64,000 nucleotides of DNA. Source: UBA12567 sp964598425. GTDB taxonomy: Bacteria; Planctomycetota; Phycisphaerae; Phycisphaerales; SM1A02. Numbering within the stretch: position 1 is the stretch's first letter; each line of letters begins with the position of its first letter. The position numbers and the translations under genes are program-made. The stretch spans positions 4,319 through 68,318 of the forward strand of contig CAZRBV010000012.1 of NCBI GenBank assembly GCA_964598425.1. The letters run 5' to 3'. The notes under the pieces were generated by a model that was not told where the DNA came from, ran no database searches, and was given only the letters and a program-made list of their open reading frames with translations. Shown here piece after piece: positions 16,161-25,635 of this stretch.

Positions 16161-17564
16161 ATGTCTACCTCGCCTACACCCCCTGACGTATCTGCGCCGA
16201 TCTACCGCGGCTTGGAATCCATGATCGGCAATACGCCGATGCTCGAAGTCACCAAGCTCGACACCGGTCCGTGCAGATTGCTGCTCAAGCTTGAGAGTCA
16301 AAATCCAGGCAACTCAATCAAGGATCGAATTGCGGTTTCCATGATCGACGCAGCCGAGCGCACCGGCACACTACAGCCCGGCGGACACATCATCGAAGCG
16401 ACGGCGGGGAACACCGGAATCGCCCTGGCGCTGGTCGGCCTCCTGCGAGGGTACCGCGTCACCGTTGTCGTCCCGGACAAGATGAGCGAGGCAAAGATTG
16501 CACATCTCCGAGCGCTCGGCGCCGAAGTCGCAATCACCCGCTCTGATGTCCAGAAGGGACATCCTGACTACTATCAGGAGGTCGCGAACCGAATCGCATC
16601 TGAAACTGGTGGGTTCTACGTCAATCAGTTTGAAAACGCGGCCAACGCAACGGCGCATGCAGACACGACCGGTCCAGAAATATGGGCTCAGACCGGCGGA
16701 GAGATTGACGCCATCGTGGGCGGCATTGGCTCAGGCGGCACATTGGCTGGAGCAGGCCGGTACCTGCTTGTGCAGAACCCCGATCTGAAGATCGTCCTGG
16801 CAGACCCGGAAGGATCCATGCTCGCCCCTCTGATCAATGAGGGCCGGATGGTTGAGGCTGGCAGTTGGCTGGTCGAAGGGATTGGTGAAGACTTCGTCCC
16901 CGAAGTAGCAAACCTCGACATCATTTCAGAGGCTATTGCAGTATCCGACCGCGACACATTTCATGCGGCCCGCGAGCTTCTCCGAAGCGAGGGAGTTCTC
17001 GGCGGATCATCGACAGGCACATTGCTGGCCGCTGCACTCGCCTGGTGCAGACGCCAGACCGATTCGCTCACCGTCGTCACCTTCGTATGCGACCATGGCT
17101 CGAAATACCTTGAACGGATGTTCAACGACCACTGGATGCGAGACCAGGGGTTCCTGGACGTGCCGAGCTCCAACGACCTTCGTGATCTGATCGGTCGCCG
17201 CCATGAAGCCAAAGAAGACTTTACGCTCACACCAAACGTTCCAATCGCCCAGGCCGTCAAGATGATGCGACTGTATGACGTCAGCCAAATGGCTGTCATA
17301 GGAGACGATGGGCAGATCCTGGGCATTCTCGATGAATCTGACGTACTCCTTGCCGTCACGCGGGACGCTGCCGCGTTCGCAAGCCCCGTGTCTGACTACA
17401 TGACGACAAAACTTCAGACAGTTTCGCCGGACTGCGAGATTGATGCGCTGCTTCCGATCTTTCAGAGTGATCGAGTCGCGATTGTGGTAGATGGCGGTCG
17501 CTATCTGGGCCTCATAACTCAAATCGATCTCATCAACTACCTCCGCAAGCGGATGAGCACCTGA
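16161..17564 (+). CDS. cbs: Cystathionine beta-synthase with C-terminal CBS-domain pair
   Basis: PLP enzyme that joins homocysteine and serine to cystathionine, the first step of reverse transsulfuration. 467 residues. The catalytic domain (about 15-330) has GNTPM near the N terminus, the PLP lysine in NPGNSIKDR, EATAGNTGIALA, and the IVGGIGSGGT phosphate-binding loop. Two CBS domains (about 350-465) form the regulatory tail seen in the human-type enzyme. The next gene begins one base after this stop and encodes the gamma-lyase partner, which supports this identity over O-acetylserine sulfhydrylase. Confidence 0.92.
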   Translation: MSTSPTPPDVSAPIYRGLESMIGNTPMLEVTKLDTGPCRLLLKLESQNPGNSIKDRIAVSMIDAAERTGTLQPGGHIIEATAGNTGIALALVGLLRGYRVTVVVPDKMSEAKIAHLRALGAEVAITRSDVQKGHPDYYQEVANRIASETGGFYVNQFENAANATAHADTTGPEIWAQTGGEIDAIVGGIGSGGTLAGAGRYLLVQNPDLKIVLADPEGSMLAPLINEGRMVEAGSWLVEGIGEDFVPEVANLDIISEAIAVSDRDTFHAARELLRSEGVLGGSSTGTLLAAALAWCRRQTDSLTVVTFVCDHGSKYLERMFNDHWMRDQGFLDVPSSNDLRDLIGRRHEAKEDFTLTPNVPIAQAVKMMRLYDVSQMAVIGDDGQILGILDESDVLLAVTRDAAAFASPVSDYMTTKLQTVSPDCEIDALLPIFQSDRVAIVVDGGRYLGLITQIDLINYLRKRMST

Positions 17565-17565
17565 C

Positions 17566-18768
17566 ATGACAACGAATGCCACGCATATGGGAACGATGGC
17601 CGTTCACGCCGGGCAGCTTCCATGCCCAACAACGGGCGCTGTGATGCCTCCCGTCTATCTCAGTTCCACGTACGCCCAGCAGTCTCCGGGAGAGCACGCT
17701 GGCTTTGAGTACACGCGAAGCCACAACCCGACTCGATACGCACTTGAGCGTTCAATCGCCCGGCTCGAGGGCTCATCACTGAGTGAGTCATCAGACACCT
17801 CGTTTGGCGGATTCGCCTTCTCCAGTGGCTTGGCCGCCATCTCATGCCTGCTGGACACGCTCACTGCGGGAGATCGCGTTCTGGCCATGGACGATCTCTA
17901 CGGTGGTACCCACCGGCTGTTCAGACAAGTTCGCACTCGCTCTCAAGGACTTCAGTTCGACTTTGCCGACCTCTCAGATCTCAATGCGCTTGAGGAATCC
18001 ATCACGCCCGATACACGACTCATATGGGTCGAGACGCCCACGAACCCAATGCTGAAGTTGGCAGATCTCAAAGCTATTGCCGCGATGGCCAATGAGCGCG
18101 GAATCATGTGCGCGTGCGACAACACATTCGCCACGCCAATCCTGCAGCGGCCCCTTGAAGCAGGATTCGATGTTGTGATGCACTCGGCAACCAAGTATCT
18201 CGGCGGGCATAGCGATGTCGTGGCTGGGATTCTCGTCACGGGATGCCCGCAACTCGCCGAGACAATTCGATTTCATCAGAACTCGGTCGGCTCGGTACTT
18301 GGTCCCTTTGACAGCTATCTCGTGCTTCGCGGCATCAAGACGCTTGACCTGCGCATGCGGGCCCATTGCCGCAGCGCTGCTGCACTCGCCGCGATGCTCA
18401 ACGAGCACCCCAAGGTGCGACTGACCGTGTACCCAATCCTCCCGAGTCACCCTCAACACGCGCTGGCTGCCTCTCAAATGAGAATCGATGGTGCCGAAGC
18501 AGGCGGGGGCATGATCACCATCGAACTCGACACCGATTTAGCCGGATGCCGCCGTTTCCTTGAGTCGTTGAGCGTGTTCACGCTGGCGGAGTCGCTCGGC
18601 GGCGTTGAATCACTCGTCAACCATCCTGCCATTATGACCCACGCCTCTGTTCCTGCTGAAGACCGAGCCGCTCTGGGTATCAACGATTCACTGGTACGTC
18701 TGTCGGTTGGGATCGAAGACATCCGCGACCTGGAGGGCGACCTCCACTCGGCGCTGGACGCCATCTGA
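17566..18768 (+). CDS. Cystathionine gamma-lyase / Cys-Met metabolism PLP enzyme
   Basis: 400 residues, normal length for the family. PLP-dependent fold type I enzyme with the PLP lysine in SATKYLGGHSD, the ETPTNP motif, and SLGGVESLVNHPA near the C terminus. The family includes cystathionine gamma-synthase, gamma-lyase and beta-lyase, which sequence alone separates poorly. Adjacency to cbs with a one-base gap makes gamma-lyase (cystathionine to cysteine) the most likely activity. A second in-frame ATG seven codons downstream is an alternative start. Confidence 0.88.
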   Translation: MTTNATHMGTMAVHAGQLPCPTTGAVMPPVYLSSTYAQQSPGEHAGFEYTRSHNPTRYALERSIARLEGSSLSESSDTSFGGFAFSSGLAAISCLLDTLTAGDRVLAMDDLYGGTHRLFRQVRTRSQGLQFDFADLSDLNALEESITPDTRLIWVETPTNPMLKLADLKAIAAMANERGIMCACDNTFATPILQRPLEAGFDVVMHSATKYLGGHSDVVAGILVTGCPQLAETIRFHQNSVGSVLGPFDSYLVLRGIKTLDLRMRAHCRSAAALAAMLNEHPKVRLTVYPILPSHPQHALAASQMRIDGAEAGGGMITIELDTDLAGCRRFLESLSVFTLAESLGGVESLVNHPAIMTHASVPAEDRAALGINDSLVRLSVGIEDIRDLEGDLHSALDAI

Positions 18769-18784
18769 GGAGGACCATTCCAAG

Positions 18785-18997
18785 ATGCCCCTCTATGAAT
18801 ACCGATGCGTTGAAGATGGTTCGCTGGTGACCCTGCTCAGGCCCATGCGAGATGCCGATGCGCCCGTGGAAGACCCTGAGGGCAAAGGTCGTGCATTTGA
18901 GCGTGTGCAGAGCCTGTTTTCAGTCGATGCACCCGATCCCAAGTCACATGGCGGCGGCGGATGCTGTGGTGGCGGATGCGGGTGCGGTGGTCATTGA
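18785..18997 (+). CDS. FmdB-like protein with lost zinc ribbon and Cys/Gly-rich tail
   Basis: 70 residues. Starts MPLYEYRC like FmdB-family zinc ribbons, but the usual second Cys of the first CxxC is replaced (VEDG) and the second CxxC is absent. The C terminus instead has a GGGGCCGGGCGCGGH run that could bind metal. AGGAGG lies 10 bases upstream of the ATG, and the gene follows the transsulfuration pair closely. FmdB-family proteins have been proposed as small regulatory or metal-binding proteins. The function here is unknown. Confidence 0.72.
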   Translation: MPLYEYRCVEDGSLVTLLRPMRDADAPVEDPEGKGRAFERVQSLFSVDAPDPKSHGGGGCCGGGCGCGGH

Positions 18998-19015
18998 AAC
19001 CCGCTCGAAGACGTG

Positions 19016-19231
19016 TCAGGCCGGCCGCTTGACGGCGGGAATATCAGCCATCGCGGCGGCCTGTTCGTTCTCCCGCCGAATTGCATCTCGTAGTTCCTTG
19101 CGGTGAACGCACACCGAGGAGGGCGCGTCAATGCCCAAGCGGACCTTGTCACCTCGTATATCAACAATTGTGATCTGGATGTCATCACCGATGACGATGG
19201 TCTCTTCCCGGCGGCGTGACAGCACAAGCAT
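19016..19231 (-). CDS. csrA: Carbon storage regulator CsrA
   Basis: 71-residue RNA-binding homodimer that blocks or alters translation by binding GGA motifs in leaders. The N terminus MLVLSRRREETIVIGDDI and the RLGIDAP segment are diagnostic. AAGGAG precedes the ATG at seven bases. It lies 29 bases after fliW on the same strand, so the two form the classic fliW-csrA unit in which FliW titrates CsrA to couple flagellin supply to translation. This hints that the organism is or was flagellated. Confidence 0.96.
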   Translation of the reverse strand: MLVLSRRREETIVIGDDIQITIVDIRGDKVRLGIDAPSSVCVHRKELRDAIRRENEQAAAMADIPAVKRPA

Positions 19232-19260
19232 GTCAAAACTCCTTTGCGAGTGGTGTTACG

Positions 19261-19713
19261 TCAGGCTGATACGCGTTGGGGAACTGCGGGCTGCTGGAGC
19301 CTTGCAATCTCCCAGCGAGTCGTCCACCGCTGGTCCGAGAGGACAATCTGAATGCCGCGTCTGTTTCGCAGGTTCACAACCAGCGGCCCTTGCAGGTTCG
19401 CTGTGAGCGTGTCGTCGTACTTGTTGACAATGACAAAGACCCGAGCGTCATCGACCTGCTCAAGATCAAGCAAGTCCATATGCTCTCGTCGAACACTCGC
19501 CTCGTAGGTATCGCACCAACGGCTCGGGTCCGTCACAACAAACGCGAGGTCAGGCGAATCAACTGACTGCAGCCAATAGAAGACACCGTCTTCATCTGGC
19601 TGTAGCAACGCAAAGCGTGTGAAACTTGAGAATCCCAACAAGCCTGTCGGAAAGTCGATGAGGCGATCCTCGCCAACCTCCACAGAACCGAATCGAGTCG
19701 TTTGGACGTGCAT
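19261..19713 (-). CDS. fliW: Flagellar assembly factor / CsrA antagonist FliW
   Basis: 150 residues, normal length for FliW, a beta-barrel protein that binds flagellin and allosterically inhibits CsrA. Typical pieces: TTRFGSVEVGEDRLIDFPTG start, GLLGF, FYWLQSVDSPDLAFVVTDP, and LTANLQGPLVVN with NRRG after it. ATG 19713 is preceded by GAGGCG. The longer in-frame extension upstream has no family resemblance and is rejected. Operon with csrA. Confidence 0.93.
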   Translation of the reverse strand: MHVQTTRFGSVEVGEDRLIDFPTGLLGFSSFTRFALLQPDEDGVFYWLQSVDSPDLAFVVTDPSRWCDTYEASVRREHMDLLDLEQVDDARVFVIVNKYDDTLTANLQGPLVVNLRNRRGIQIVLSDQRWTTRWEIARLQQPAVPQRVSA

Positions 19714-20023
19714 GTGCTCGCCTCTGGTGGCCGTGCCTCCGCCGCGAACCCGGCGGATCACCGGGAGGGCGTCCTGCCCTTCACCCCAACGCCGGCCACA
19801 GCGAGGAGCAAAGCCAACTCGAGTTCCCCTCGTGCCGGCGGTCCTATGTCGGCCCAATCGGGCCGCCGACTCCAACGAGTGCGACAAGGACCTGGAAGGT
19901 CCGGGAATCTCAAGATGGGCACCCTCGCCCGGGGCGGCGCCTCCCGCCACCCACTGCGTCAGATACATGGCGAAACGCTCGCACCGCCGCACCTCGATTC
20001 GCAGATCTCCGCCAGCAGGCCGC
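19714..20023. other. 310-bp intergenic region, no feature recognised
   Basis: Lies between the permease stop (20024, minus) and the fliW start (19713, minus). GC-rich, and no reading frame with family resemblance. It presumably carries the fliW-csrA promoter, but no clear -10/-35 pair is visible. Confidence 0.4.
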
Positions 20024-21139
20024 TCAGGTGTGAATCCCCCCCAGGCGGATCATCGCCACCGGAATCAGTATGAGCACAGGAACTACAGCCTCCACAAGCG
20101 GCCCCAGACCCAGAAGCGGGACCAGCATGAGGCCCGCAGCAGTGAAGTAGAGCGGAATGACTACACCTGCACACTTGACAGACTTGGCAAAGAGGCCGTC
20201 GGGAACTCGATCCAGGAAGAACGGCAAGGCAATGATGAGAATCAACAGATTCAATGCCAACGCGGAGAACCGCGTCACCGCGCTGCGACGAAGCGCCGGC
20301 GCCTCGCGTGAATCAGGCCACTGAAGCATGTCCCAGATCTGCCCGAGTGAGAGCATGCCCGCAACCTGACCGTAGCGACGCATCGCCAGCCGAGTTGGCG
20401 ACAGATCGGTCTTGACCCGCTGGGCCGGTCTGGCCCTGCTCGATCCTCGCCCGTCCGGGGCGATCTCCACACACTGTCCATCATCCAGATCCCAGGCGGA
20501 CTCAGCATCATTCCACTCGGCGGCCTTGCCCCACCACCTGCTCGAAGTCCGCCCCTGTGCATCACGAGCGATGAAGCTTGGTTCACGAAGTCGTCCGGTA
20601 CCGGGATCGAAAGACGCTGCCTGGAGCAGTGTCCCTGCAGCATCATCTGTAAATCGAATGGGGTATGCATCAACTGAATCCTGATCGGCATGCTTATGCG
20701 AACGCAGGAGCAGCGGTGCCACACGGGGCAGAACGCATTCTTGATTGAGCACCTGAAGTGCGCTCAACCCGACGGCCACACCCAGAAACGGCATTGCCAG
20801 CCGGCGAAGACTCATGCCACACGCCACGATCGCAACGAGCTCGCGGCATCTGTTCATCTGGACCAAAGTGAACCCCGCGGCTCCAACAAGCACGATGCCG
20901 TACAGCCACGCGTAGAACTGAAAGAGTTGAGGGAGGTGATAGTTCGCGGCAATGGCCACTGCGGCGCTTGTGCGAGAAAACCACGATGCATCCTTCCCCA
21001 CATCTGCCCGTGCCAACTTCGTGAACTCGTCCAGATTCAAGATGATGTCAATGGTTGACGCAAACAGAAACAGCACTGCGAAGAGCAGAACAAAGTTCAA
21101 CAGAAGCCTTCCGGCGATGTGTCGGTCGAGTCGTGACAT
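20024..21139 (-). CDS. LptF/LptG-family permease (YjgP/YjgQ)
   Basis: 371-residue inner-membrane protein with the family layout: about three N-terminal helices (LLLNFVLLFAVLFLFA and the block around 75-105), a periplasmic beta-jellyroll region in the middle, and three C-terminal helices (LALNLLILIIALPFFL, then two more). LptF and LptG pair with the LptB ATPase to extract lipopolysaccharide from the inner membrane. ATG 21139 lies two bases after the stop of the upstream paralog. An ATG nine codons further upstream would overlap it. The paired gene upstream is a second family member, as expected for an LptF/LptG pair. Confidence 0.85.
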   Translation of the reverse strand: MSRLDRHIAGRLLLNFVLLFAVLFLFASTIDIILNLDEFTKLARADVGKDASWFSRTSAAVAIAANYHLPQLFQFYAWLYGIVLVGAAGFTLVQMNRCRELVAIVACGMSLRRLAMPFLGVAVGLSALQVLNQECVLPRVAPLLLRSHKHADQDSVDAYPIRFTDDAAGTLLQAASFDPGTGRLREPSFIARDAQGRTSSRWWGKAAEWNDAESAWDLDDGQCVEIAPDGRGSSRARPAQRVKTDLSPTRLAMRRYGQVAGMLSLGQIWDMLQWPDSREAPALRRSAVTRFSALALNLLILIIALPFFLDRVPDGLFAKSVKCAGVVIPLYFTAAGLMLVPLLGLGPLVEAVVPVLILIPVAMIRLGGIHT

Positions 21140-21141
21140 GA

Positions 21142-22770
21142 TCAGTGCCGTGCGAGCCTCCGCCATCCAAATGCCGTGAGCAAGACCAACACCACATTAC
21201 CGCTCCACATGATGGCCAGACCGCTGGATTCATCGCCCTGCCGTATGAAGACCGCACCGCTCGAAATGAACACAAGATTGAGGAGCGCTGGAAGAAACGC
21301 CACGACATAAATCAGCAGCGGCTGTGAGTGCCGCATGTTGAGCGCCAACACTGCTCCGAGAAGGGGCAATAGTCCTGCAGTGACAGCAATGGCCCACCGC
21401 CGCCACAGGCGGCTGACAACCTGACCGTGCAGATGAGCCGTCTCCCGGTCGATTCTTGCCAGAACACCGTCGACAGATCGTGATCTCGACGCTGCCTCGG
21501 TCGCCATGTGCAGAATCTGCTGGGGTGACTTCGTATCTAACCGATCTGGAACAGGAAAGGTTTTGAGATTCCCCACCCGTACGCTGGATCGATGGTTTGG
21601 TCGTTCCGCATCAGGGGGGTCGAGAATGCGAACACTCTCCATACTGAGCACCAACCTGCGATCCTGCCCATCGATCCCCCCGTCCTCCACTGACAGTTCC
21701 GCTTTGGCTGGCTCAAACCTGCGAAGTGACTTTCCTGAGGCGTCCAGCTCGTCAATGACAAGGCTGGGGTTCTTGCCGCGGAGCAGCTTGCCGTTCTTCA
21801 GCCCCTCGGCACGAACCCGCCACACATTTCCCGAGCGATCTTCGGCCGGAAGCAGGACCTGCCCAGACTCATGAAGTGCCTTGGCAACGGTGTCACGCTG
21901 ATACAACTGGCGCAGCCCCGATCGCAACTGCTCGTATTGCGTGCTGATCGCGGGATACCGCGATGGCTCCCGATCGACAGCGAGGAGCTCCGAGCGTGTC
22001 ATCGCCATTGGCTCGGTCCGCTCCGGAAGTGGAATCGGCACGGCATGAGTCGGCTCCATGCGGGGAAAGCCACGGAGGTTGCCGGCGGCAGAATCCCATG
22101 ACACCGCATCGTCCATGGCCATCCGAATCAGAACAATTCCCTCCCGCTCGTAGAGGTCAAGAACAGCACCGGCAGCCGAAATGTCTGATTCAATCGCACC
22201 ACCCGGTCCCAGTCGAGCCACCATCATGCGTCTCAATTCGATCCGCTCGTCTGCTGTCCCACCCTCTGGGTTGGTCGTGACCTGCATTGACTCGGCCCAT
22301 ATTTCCATGTCGCCGAATCGCACAGGTTTGCCCGATGACACAGCATGTTCAAGTATGGCCGTGACGTCACCGGCAATGACTCGCCCCATCAATGCGTACA
22401 CCCGTGGGATGAGACCCTGGACAAGCAGCACCATCAGCAGGACCAGCACGATCCCCAACACGATGACCGGCATCAAGATCGTCCGATAGCTCAGGCCAGC
22501 CACTGCCATCGCGACCACTTCATTCTCAGATGCCATTCGGTGAAGCACGATTGTCGCGCCAAACCCCGCAGCAAACGGGAGCGCGTACTGCATCATTGGA
22601 ATGATGGAGAGGCCCACGTACTTCACCGCTTGGGCCGCTGAAATCGGGGCATCGCCCGCCAGAGGCTTGATCACTGCCCCAAATGCCGTCACCGCTGCCA
22701 GTACCGCGGCAGCGAGCCCGATCACCTTGATCAATTCAATGGCGGTATATGTGGCAAGCCGGAACGGCAT
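21142..22770 (-). CDS. LptF/LptG-family permease, long form
   Basis: 542 residues from ATG 22770. The frame is open up to a TTG at 22830, but the residues after 22770 match the usual N terminus leading straight into the first helix (AIELIKVIGLAAAVLAAVTAF). Three N-terminal helices, a long soluble region of about 280 residues that is larger than in most LptF/G proteins, and three C-terminal helices. The enlarged periplasmic portion is noteworthy. Upstream and co-directional with the shorter permease at a two-base gap, giving an LptF/LptG pair. Implies lipopolysaccharide-type glycolipid transport. Confidence 0.82.
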   Translation of the reverse strand: MPFRLATYTAIELIKVIGLAAAVLAAVTAFGAVIKPLAGDAPISAAQAVKYVGLSIIPMMQYALPFAAGFGATIVLHRMASENEVVAMAVAGLSYRTILMPVIVLGIVLVLLMVLLVQGLIPRVYALMGRVIAGDVTAILEHAVSSGKPVRFGDMEIWAESMQVTTNPEGGTADERIELRRMMVARLGPGGAIESDISAAGAVLDLYEREGIVLIRMAMDDAVSWDSAAGNLRGFPRMEPTHAVPIPLPERTEPMAMTRSELLAVDREPSRYPAISTQYEQLRSGLRQLYQRDTVAKALHESGQVLLPAEDRSGNVWRVRAEGLKNGKLLRGKNPSLVIDELDASGKSLRRFEPAKAELSVEDGGIDGQDRRLVLSMESVRILDPPDAERPNHRSSVRVGNLKTFPVPDRLDTKSPQQILHMATEAASRSRSVDGVLARIDRETAHLHGQVVSRLWRRWAIAVTAGLLPLLGAVLALNMRHSQPLLIYVVAFLPALLNLVFISSGAVFIRQGDESSGLAIMWSGNVVLVLLTAFGWRRLARH

Positions 22771-22913
22771 GTCGGCAGTATCCCCGACCAGAACCTCCCG
22801 CGTCTTGATCCACGCAGACTTCTGTTCCAATTATGCGGGTGATCCGCCCGCACTCAACCCCGGAAGCCCCGAGATCGCTGTGGTTATCGCCGGATGAATC
22901 CGACATTGAGGGC

Positions 22914-23477
22914 ATGTCCACTGCCCTTCTCAGGACCACCTCGCCAGTGCGAGTGGCACCGTATGTTTGCCAGCGCCGACGCCACGGGCTGACCCTGCTG
23001 GAGTCACTGCTGGCCATCGTCGTGCTGGTCGTGGTCGTCACGGCGGTCATGGCAGCCTTGTCCGCTGGCCGAATGCAGTCCGAGGAGGCCCGCAGATCGA
23101 TATCAGCCACACTCGCCGCCGAAATGCTCATGTCACGAGTCACAGGCATCGATCCGGAGAGTTTCACCTCGGAAGATGCCTGGTTCCGACATTTCACCGA
23201 TCCGCCCGGTTCAGGCGGTTGGGATGGTCACGCTGAGGCCGCCGGAGAGGTCCGAGCTGGCCGAAGCGCAGCCCTCCCGCTCCTGCCAACTGGTTATCAG
23301 GACGTTGCATTGCGAGTCACTGCGGACCGGCAGATGCAGATGATTCCCGCACCACTGGCAACTGCCATTGCGGGCGTCGAGGTTACGGTTGAGGCCCTCG
23401 ACGGCGATGAACGAACCCTGACAAGGCTCGTTCGATTTGTGCCCGTGCCTCGCGTCCTCGCGGAGGCCGCCCCATGA
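22914..23477 (+). CDS. Minor pseudopilin, GspI/PilV-like
   Basis: 187 residues. The prepilin leader reads RRRHG|LTLLESLLAIVVLVVVVTAVM with the +5 Glu after the cleavage Gly, followed by a small globular domain. ATG 22914 is chosen over an ATG at 22833 because TTGAGGG lies just before it and the upstream residues add nothing recognisable. First of four genes joined by overlaps. The set matches the minor pseudopilins I, J, K and H that form the tip of a type II secretion pseudopilus or a type IV pilus. Confidence 0.78.
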   Translation: MSTALLRTTSPVRVAPYVCQRRRHGLTLLESLLAIVVLVVVVTAVMAALSAGRMQSEEARRSISATLAAEMLMSRVTGIDPESFTSEDAWFRHFTDPPGSGGWDGHAEAAGEVRAGRSAALPLLPTGYQDVALRVTADRQMQMIPAPLATAIAGVEVTVEALDGDERTLTRLVRFVPVPRVLAEAAP

Positions 23478-24115
23478 GACGAGGACGCCGCGGCATGACT
23501 CTTCTCGAAGTACTTCTCGCCATTGGCGTGATGAGCATGGTTGGTGCTGGTGTCACGAGCATGATGTCGGCGCTCAGTGATGGCATGGCGCAGCAGCACG
23601 ATATGAGGTCGTCCATGTTGAGAGCGAGCCTCGCGCAGGCCCGGCTGTCCTCATACCTGACTCGAGCACGATGTCTGCTGGATCTTGAGCCTGAACGCCT
23701 TGTCATGTGGCTTGAAGACGCTGATGGAGATGACGTCATTGATGGCACCGAAGTCCGCTGGCTTCACTGGGAGTCGGACCGAGGTGTCTTGAAGATTGCC
23801 TGGCTGGTCGATCCTGACGGTGTTGCCATTGAGGACCCCTATCCCGATCCGGCGGGCATCGATTGGTGGAATGAGTATGAATCACTGGCCCAACTCAACG
23901 GAGTTCAGCCGCTGCACATCGACCTGCTCGCTGGCTTGGACTCACTGGCATTCACCGCTCCAGTGCTTGGCTCAGCACGGGCACGACGCGAGGCGGCCAT
24001 GAGCACACGGACTGTTGACGCAGCCTATGGGCTTGATGTCGCCGGCACGCTGGTGCAGCACTGCCTCGGCGACTCGGTTCGACTCCATGATCCCCCGGAG
24101 GAGAGTAATCCATGA
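23474..24115 (+). CDS. Minor pseudopilin, GspJ/PilW-like
   Basis: 213 residues with leader RRGRRG|MTLLEVLLAIGVMSMVGAG and +5 Glu. Its ATG overlaps the upstream stop (ATGA), and its stop overlaps the next ATG in the same way. The globular part is acidic with a DADGDDVIDG segment that could bind calcium, as seen in some pseudopilins. It matches J-type minor pseudopilins by size and position. Confidence 0.76.
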   Translation: MRRGRRGMTLLEVLLAIGVMSMVGAGVTSMMSALSDGMAQQHDMRSSMLRASLAQARLSSYLTRARCLLDLEPERLVMWLEDADGDDVIDGTEVRWLHWESDRGVLKIAWLVDPDGVAIEDPYPDPAGIDWWNEYESLAQLNGVQPLHIDLLAGLDSLAFTAPVLGSARARREAAMSTRTVDAAYGLDVAGTLVQHCLGDSVRLHDPPEESNP

Positions 24116-25635
24116 AGAAGCACATGACTCGCAATCGACGAGGCGCTGCCATGCTCATGGTGCTGATCGCGATGGCCACAGCCATGACGCTCATGCTCGG
24201 GTGGCTCGCCTCGATGGACAACTCGGCACTGGTAGCAGTCAATGCCAATCGGGCTGCCTCCGCGCGAGCCACCGCACAGGCAGCACTGGAACTGGCCTCC
24301 GCCGTACTCGAATCAGAAGCGCCTTGGCAAACGTCCCATTCTGATGGCTGGATTCTCCAGGCGCACCCCATGGGCGGAGGCACGGTCGATGTCCGGCTCA
24401 TGGACGACCTCACCAATGTGCCGCCCACTCAGGAGACGACGTTGGTTCGCATCGACGCCACAGCCTGGTCCGACGGCATGATGCAAACGGCGTCGGCCCT
24501 GGCAAGCGTTCATCCTTTCGATGAAGGATCCCGGGGAGACCTCACCGGCTACACAGTCTTTGCCGCGGACCAGCTATCCATCTCGGGGAATACACGCATT
24601 CACTCGTGGGACGGCTCTGGGCGTGGCACCCGGGCCATGGGGTCGATGGGAGACATCTCCATTTCCGGACGAGCCGCCCGTGATCTTCGATCGGGCGATC
24701 TATGCCTGCATACTCCGGTTGAGATTGGATTCGGCGGATTCGACGCCGGGCATCAGGCGGCGTTGCCTACGGTCCTCGGCGTCATCGGCCCCGACGCGGT
24801 CGACTTGCCTGCAATGGAGTGGGACACAGATGAAACCGATGCTGACGACGACGAGGACCGACCGGGATTGACGATCTGGCCGTGGGACTCACTGGTGATC
24901 GACGGGGATCTCGACGTCGAGGGAGATCTGGAAATCTACCGTGGCGGCGTGTTGTACGTCTCAGCTGACTGCACCATCACCATCCCGGGTGATCTGTGGA
25001 TGAACCGAGACAGTCGAATCGAAGTGTCTCCGGGCGCCACACTCACGATTGTGCTTGCCGGCGACGCCGACATCAACAAGGCTGTCATTGGTGGCCCCCA
25101 GGCAGACGCTCCCCGAAGCAGCACGTGGCGCCAGCAGCACATCACATGGAGCAACCCGGAGCAGGTTCGCATCGTGTCACCCCAAGGAGCGCCCGCTGCC
25201 GAGTGGAACATCGACAACAAAAGCCTCGTCCAGGCAGTCATCGAGACACCGACCGCGGAAATCAACATCGACCGCTCGACGATTACCGGTCGGCTCGTGG
25301 GCAATTCTGTAGCCATGAAACGCGGCGCACGGTTGTACTACCACCACCAGGCCCGAAGTGGAACTGGACTCGCCGCGCTGACCGAAGTCGTCGACAGCCT
25401 GGACCTGATGGACATTCATGACGGCGGCCTCGATCAGTTTGGCCGGGAAGACATGATCGAGCGACTCAACAACCTGCTTGACCGACCCGATGGAACCACA
25501 ATGTCTACGCCGACCGATGGATGGTGGATCTCGCGTCCCTTCCCGGTCCATACGTGCCTGACACGGTTCGGCGGCGATGTCGATGCCTGGGAAACTGCTG
25601 CGCGCGCCGCAGCCGATGCTGAAGGGAGGCCGTGA
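24112..25635 (+). CDS. GspK/PilX-like protein with beta-helix domain
   Basis: 507 residues. The N terminus (RRGAAMLMVLIAMATAMTLML) is the PilX/GspK-type membrane anchor lacking the +5 Glu, as expected for K-type subunits. Residues about 255-330 show repeated short strands (VIDGDLDVEGDLEIYRGG and similar) typical of a right-handed beta-helix. The C-terminal part has a GRLVGNSVAMKRGARLYYHH block reminiscent of the DUF7305 end of PilX-type proteins. Four-base overlaps on both sides show tight coupling. Probably a tip-complex subunit. The beta-helix may be an adhesive or structural cap. Confidence 0.7.
   Translation: MKKHMTRNRRGAAMLMVLIAMATAMTLMLGWLASMDNSALVAVNANRAASARATAQAALELASAVLESEAPWQTSHSDGWILQAHPMGGGTVDVRLMDDLTNVPPTQETTLVRIDATAWSDGMMQTASALASVHPFDEGSRGDLTGYTVFAADQLSISGNTRIHSWDGSGRGTRAMGSMGDISISGRAARDLRSGDLCLHTPVEIGFGGFDAGHQAALPTVLGVIGPDAVDLPAMEWDTDETDADDDEDRPGLTIWPWDSLVIDGDLDVEGDLEIYRGGVLYVSADCTITIPGDLWMNRDSRIEVSPGATLTIVLAGDADINKAVIGGPQADAPRSSTWRQQHITWSNPEQVRIVSPQGAPAAEWNIDNKSLVQAVIETPTAEINIDRSTITGRLVGNSVAMKRGARLYYHHQARSGTGLAALTEVVDSLDLMDIHDGGLDQFGREDMIERLNNLLDRPDGTTMSTPTDGWWISRPFPVHTCLTRFGGDVDAWETAARAAADAEGRP

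Noticed and set aside
19714..19992. N-terminal extension of fliW (94 residues)
   Set aside because: The extension has no family resemblance, FliW proteins begin at the MHVQTTRFG position and a Shine-Dalgarno-like GAGGCG sits before 19713.
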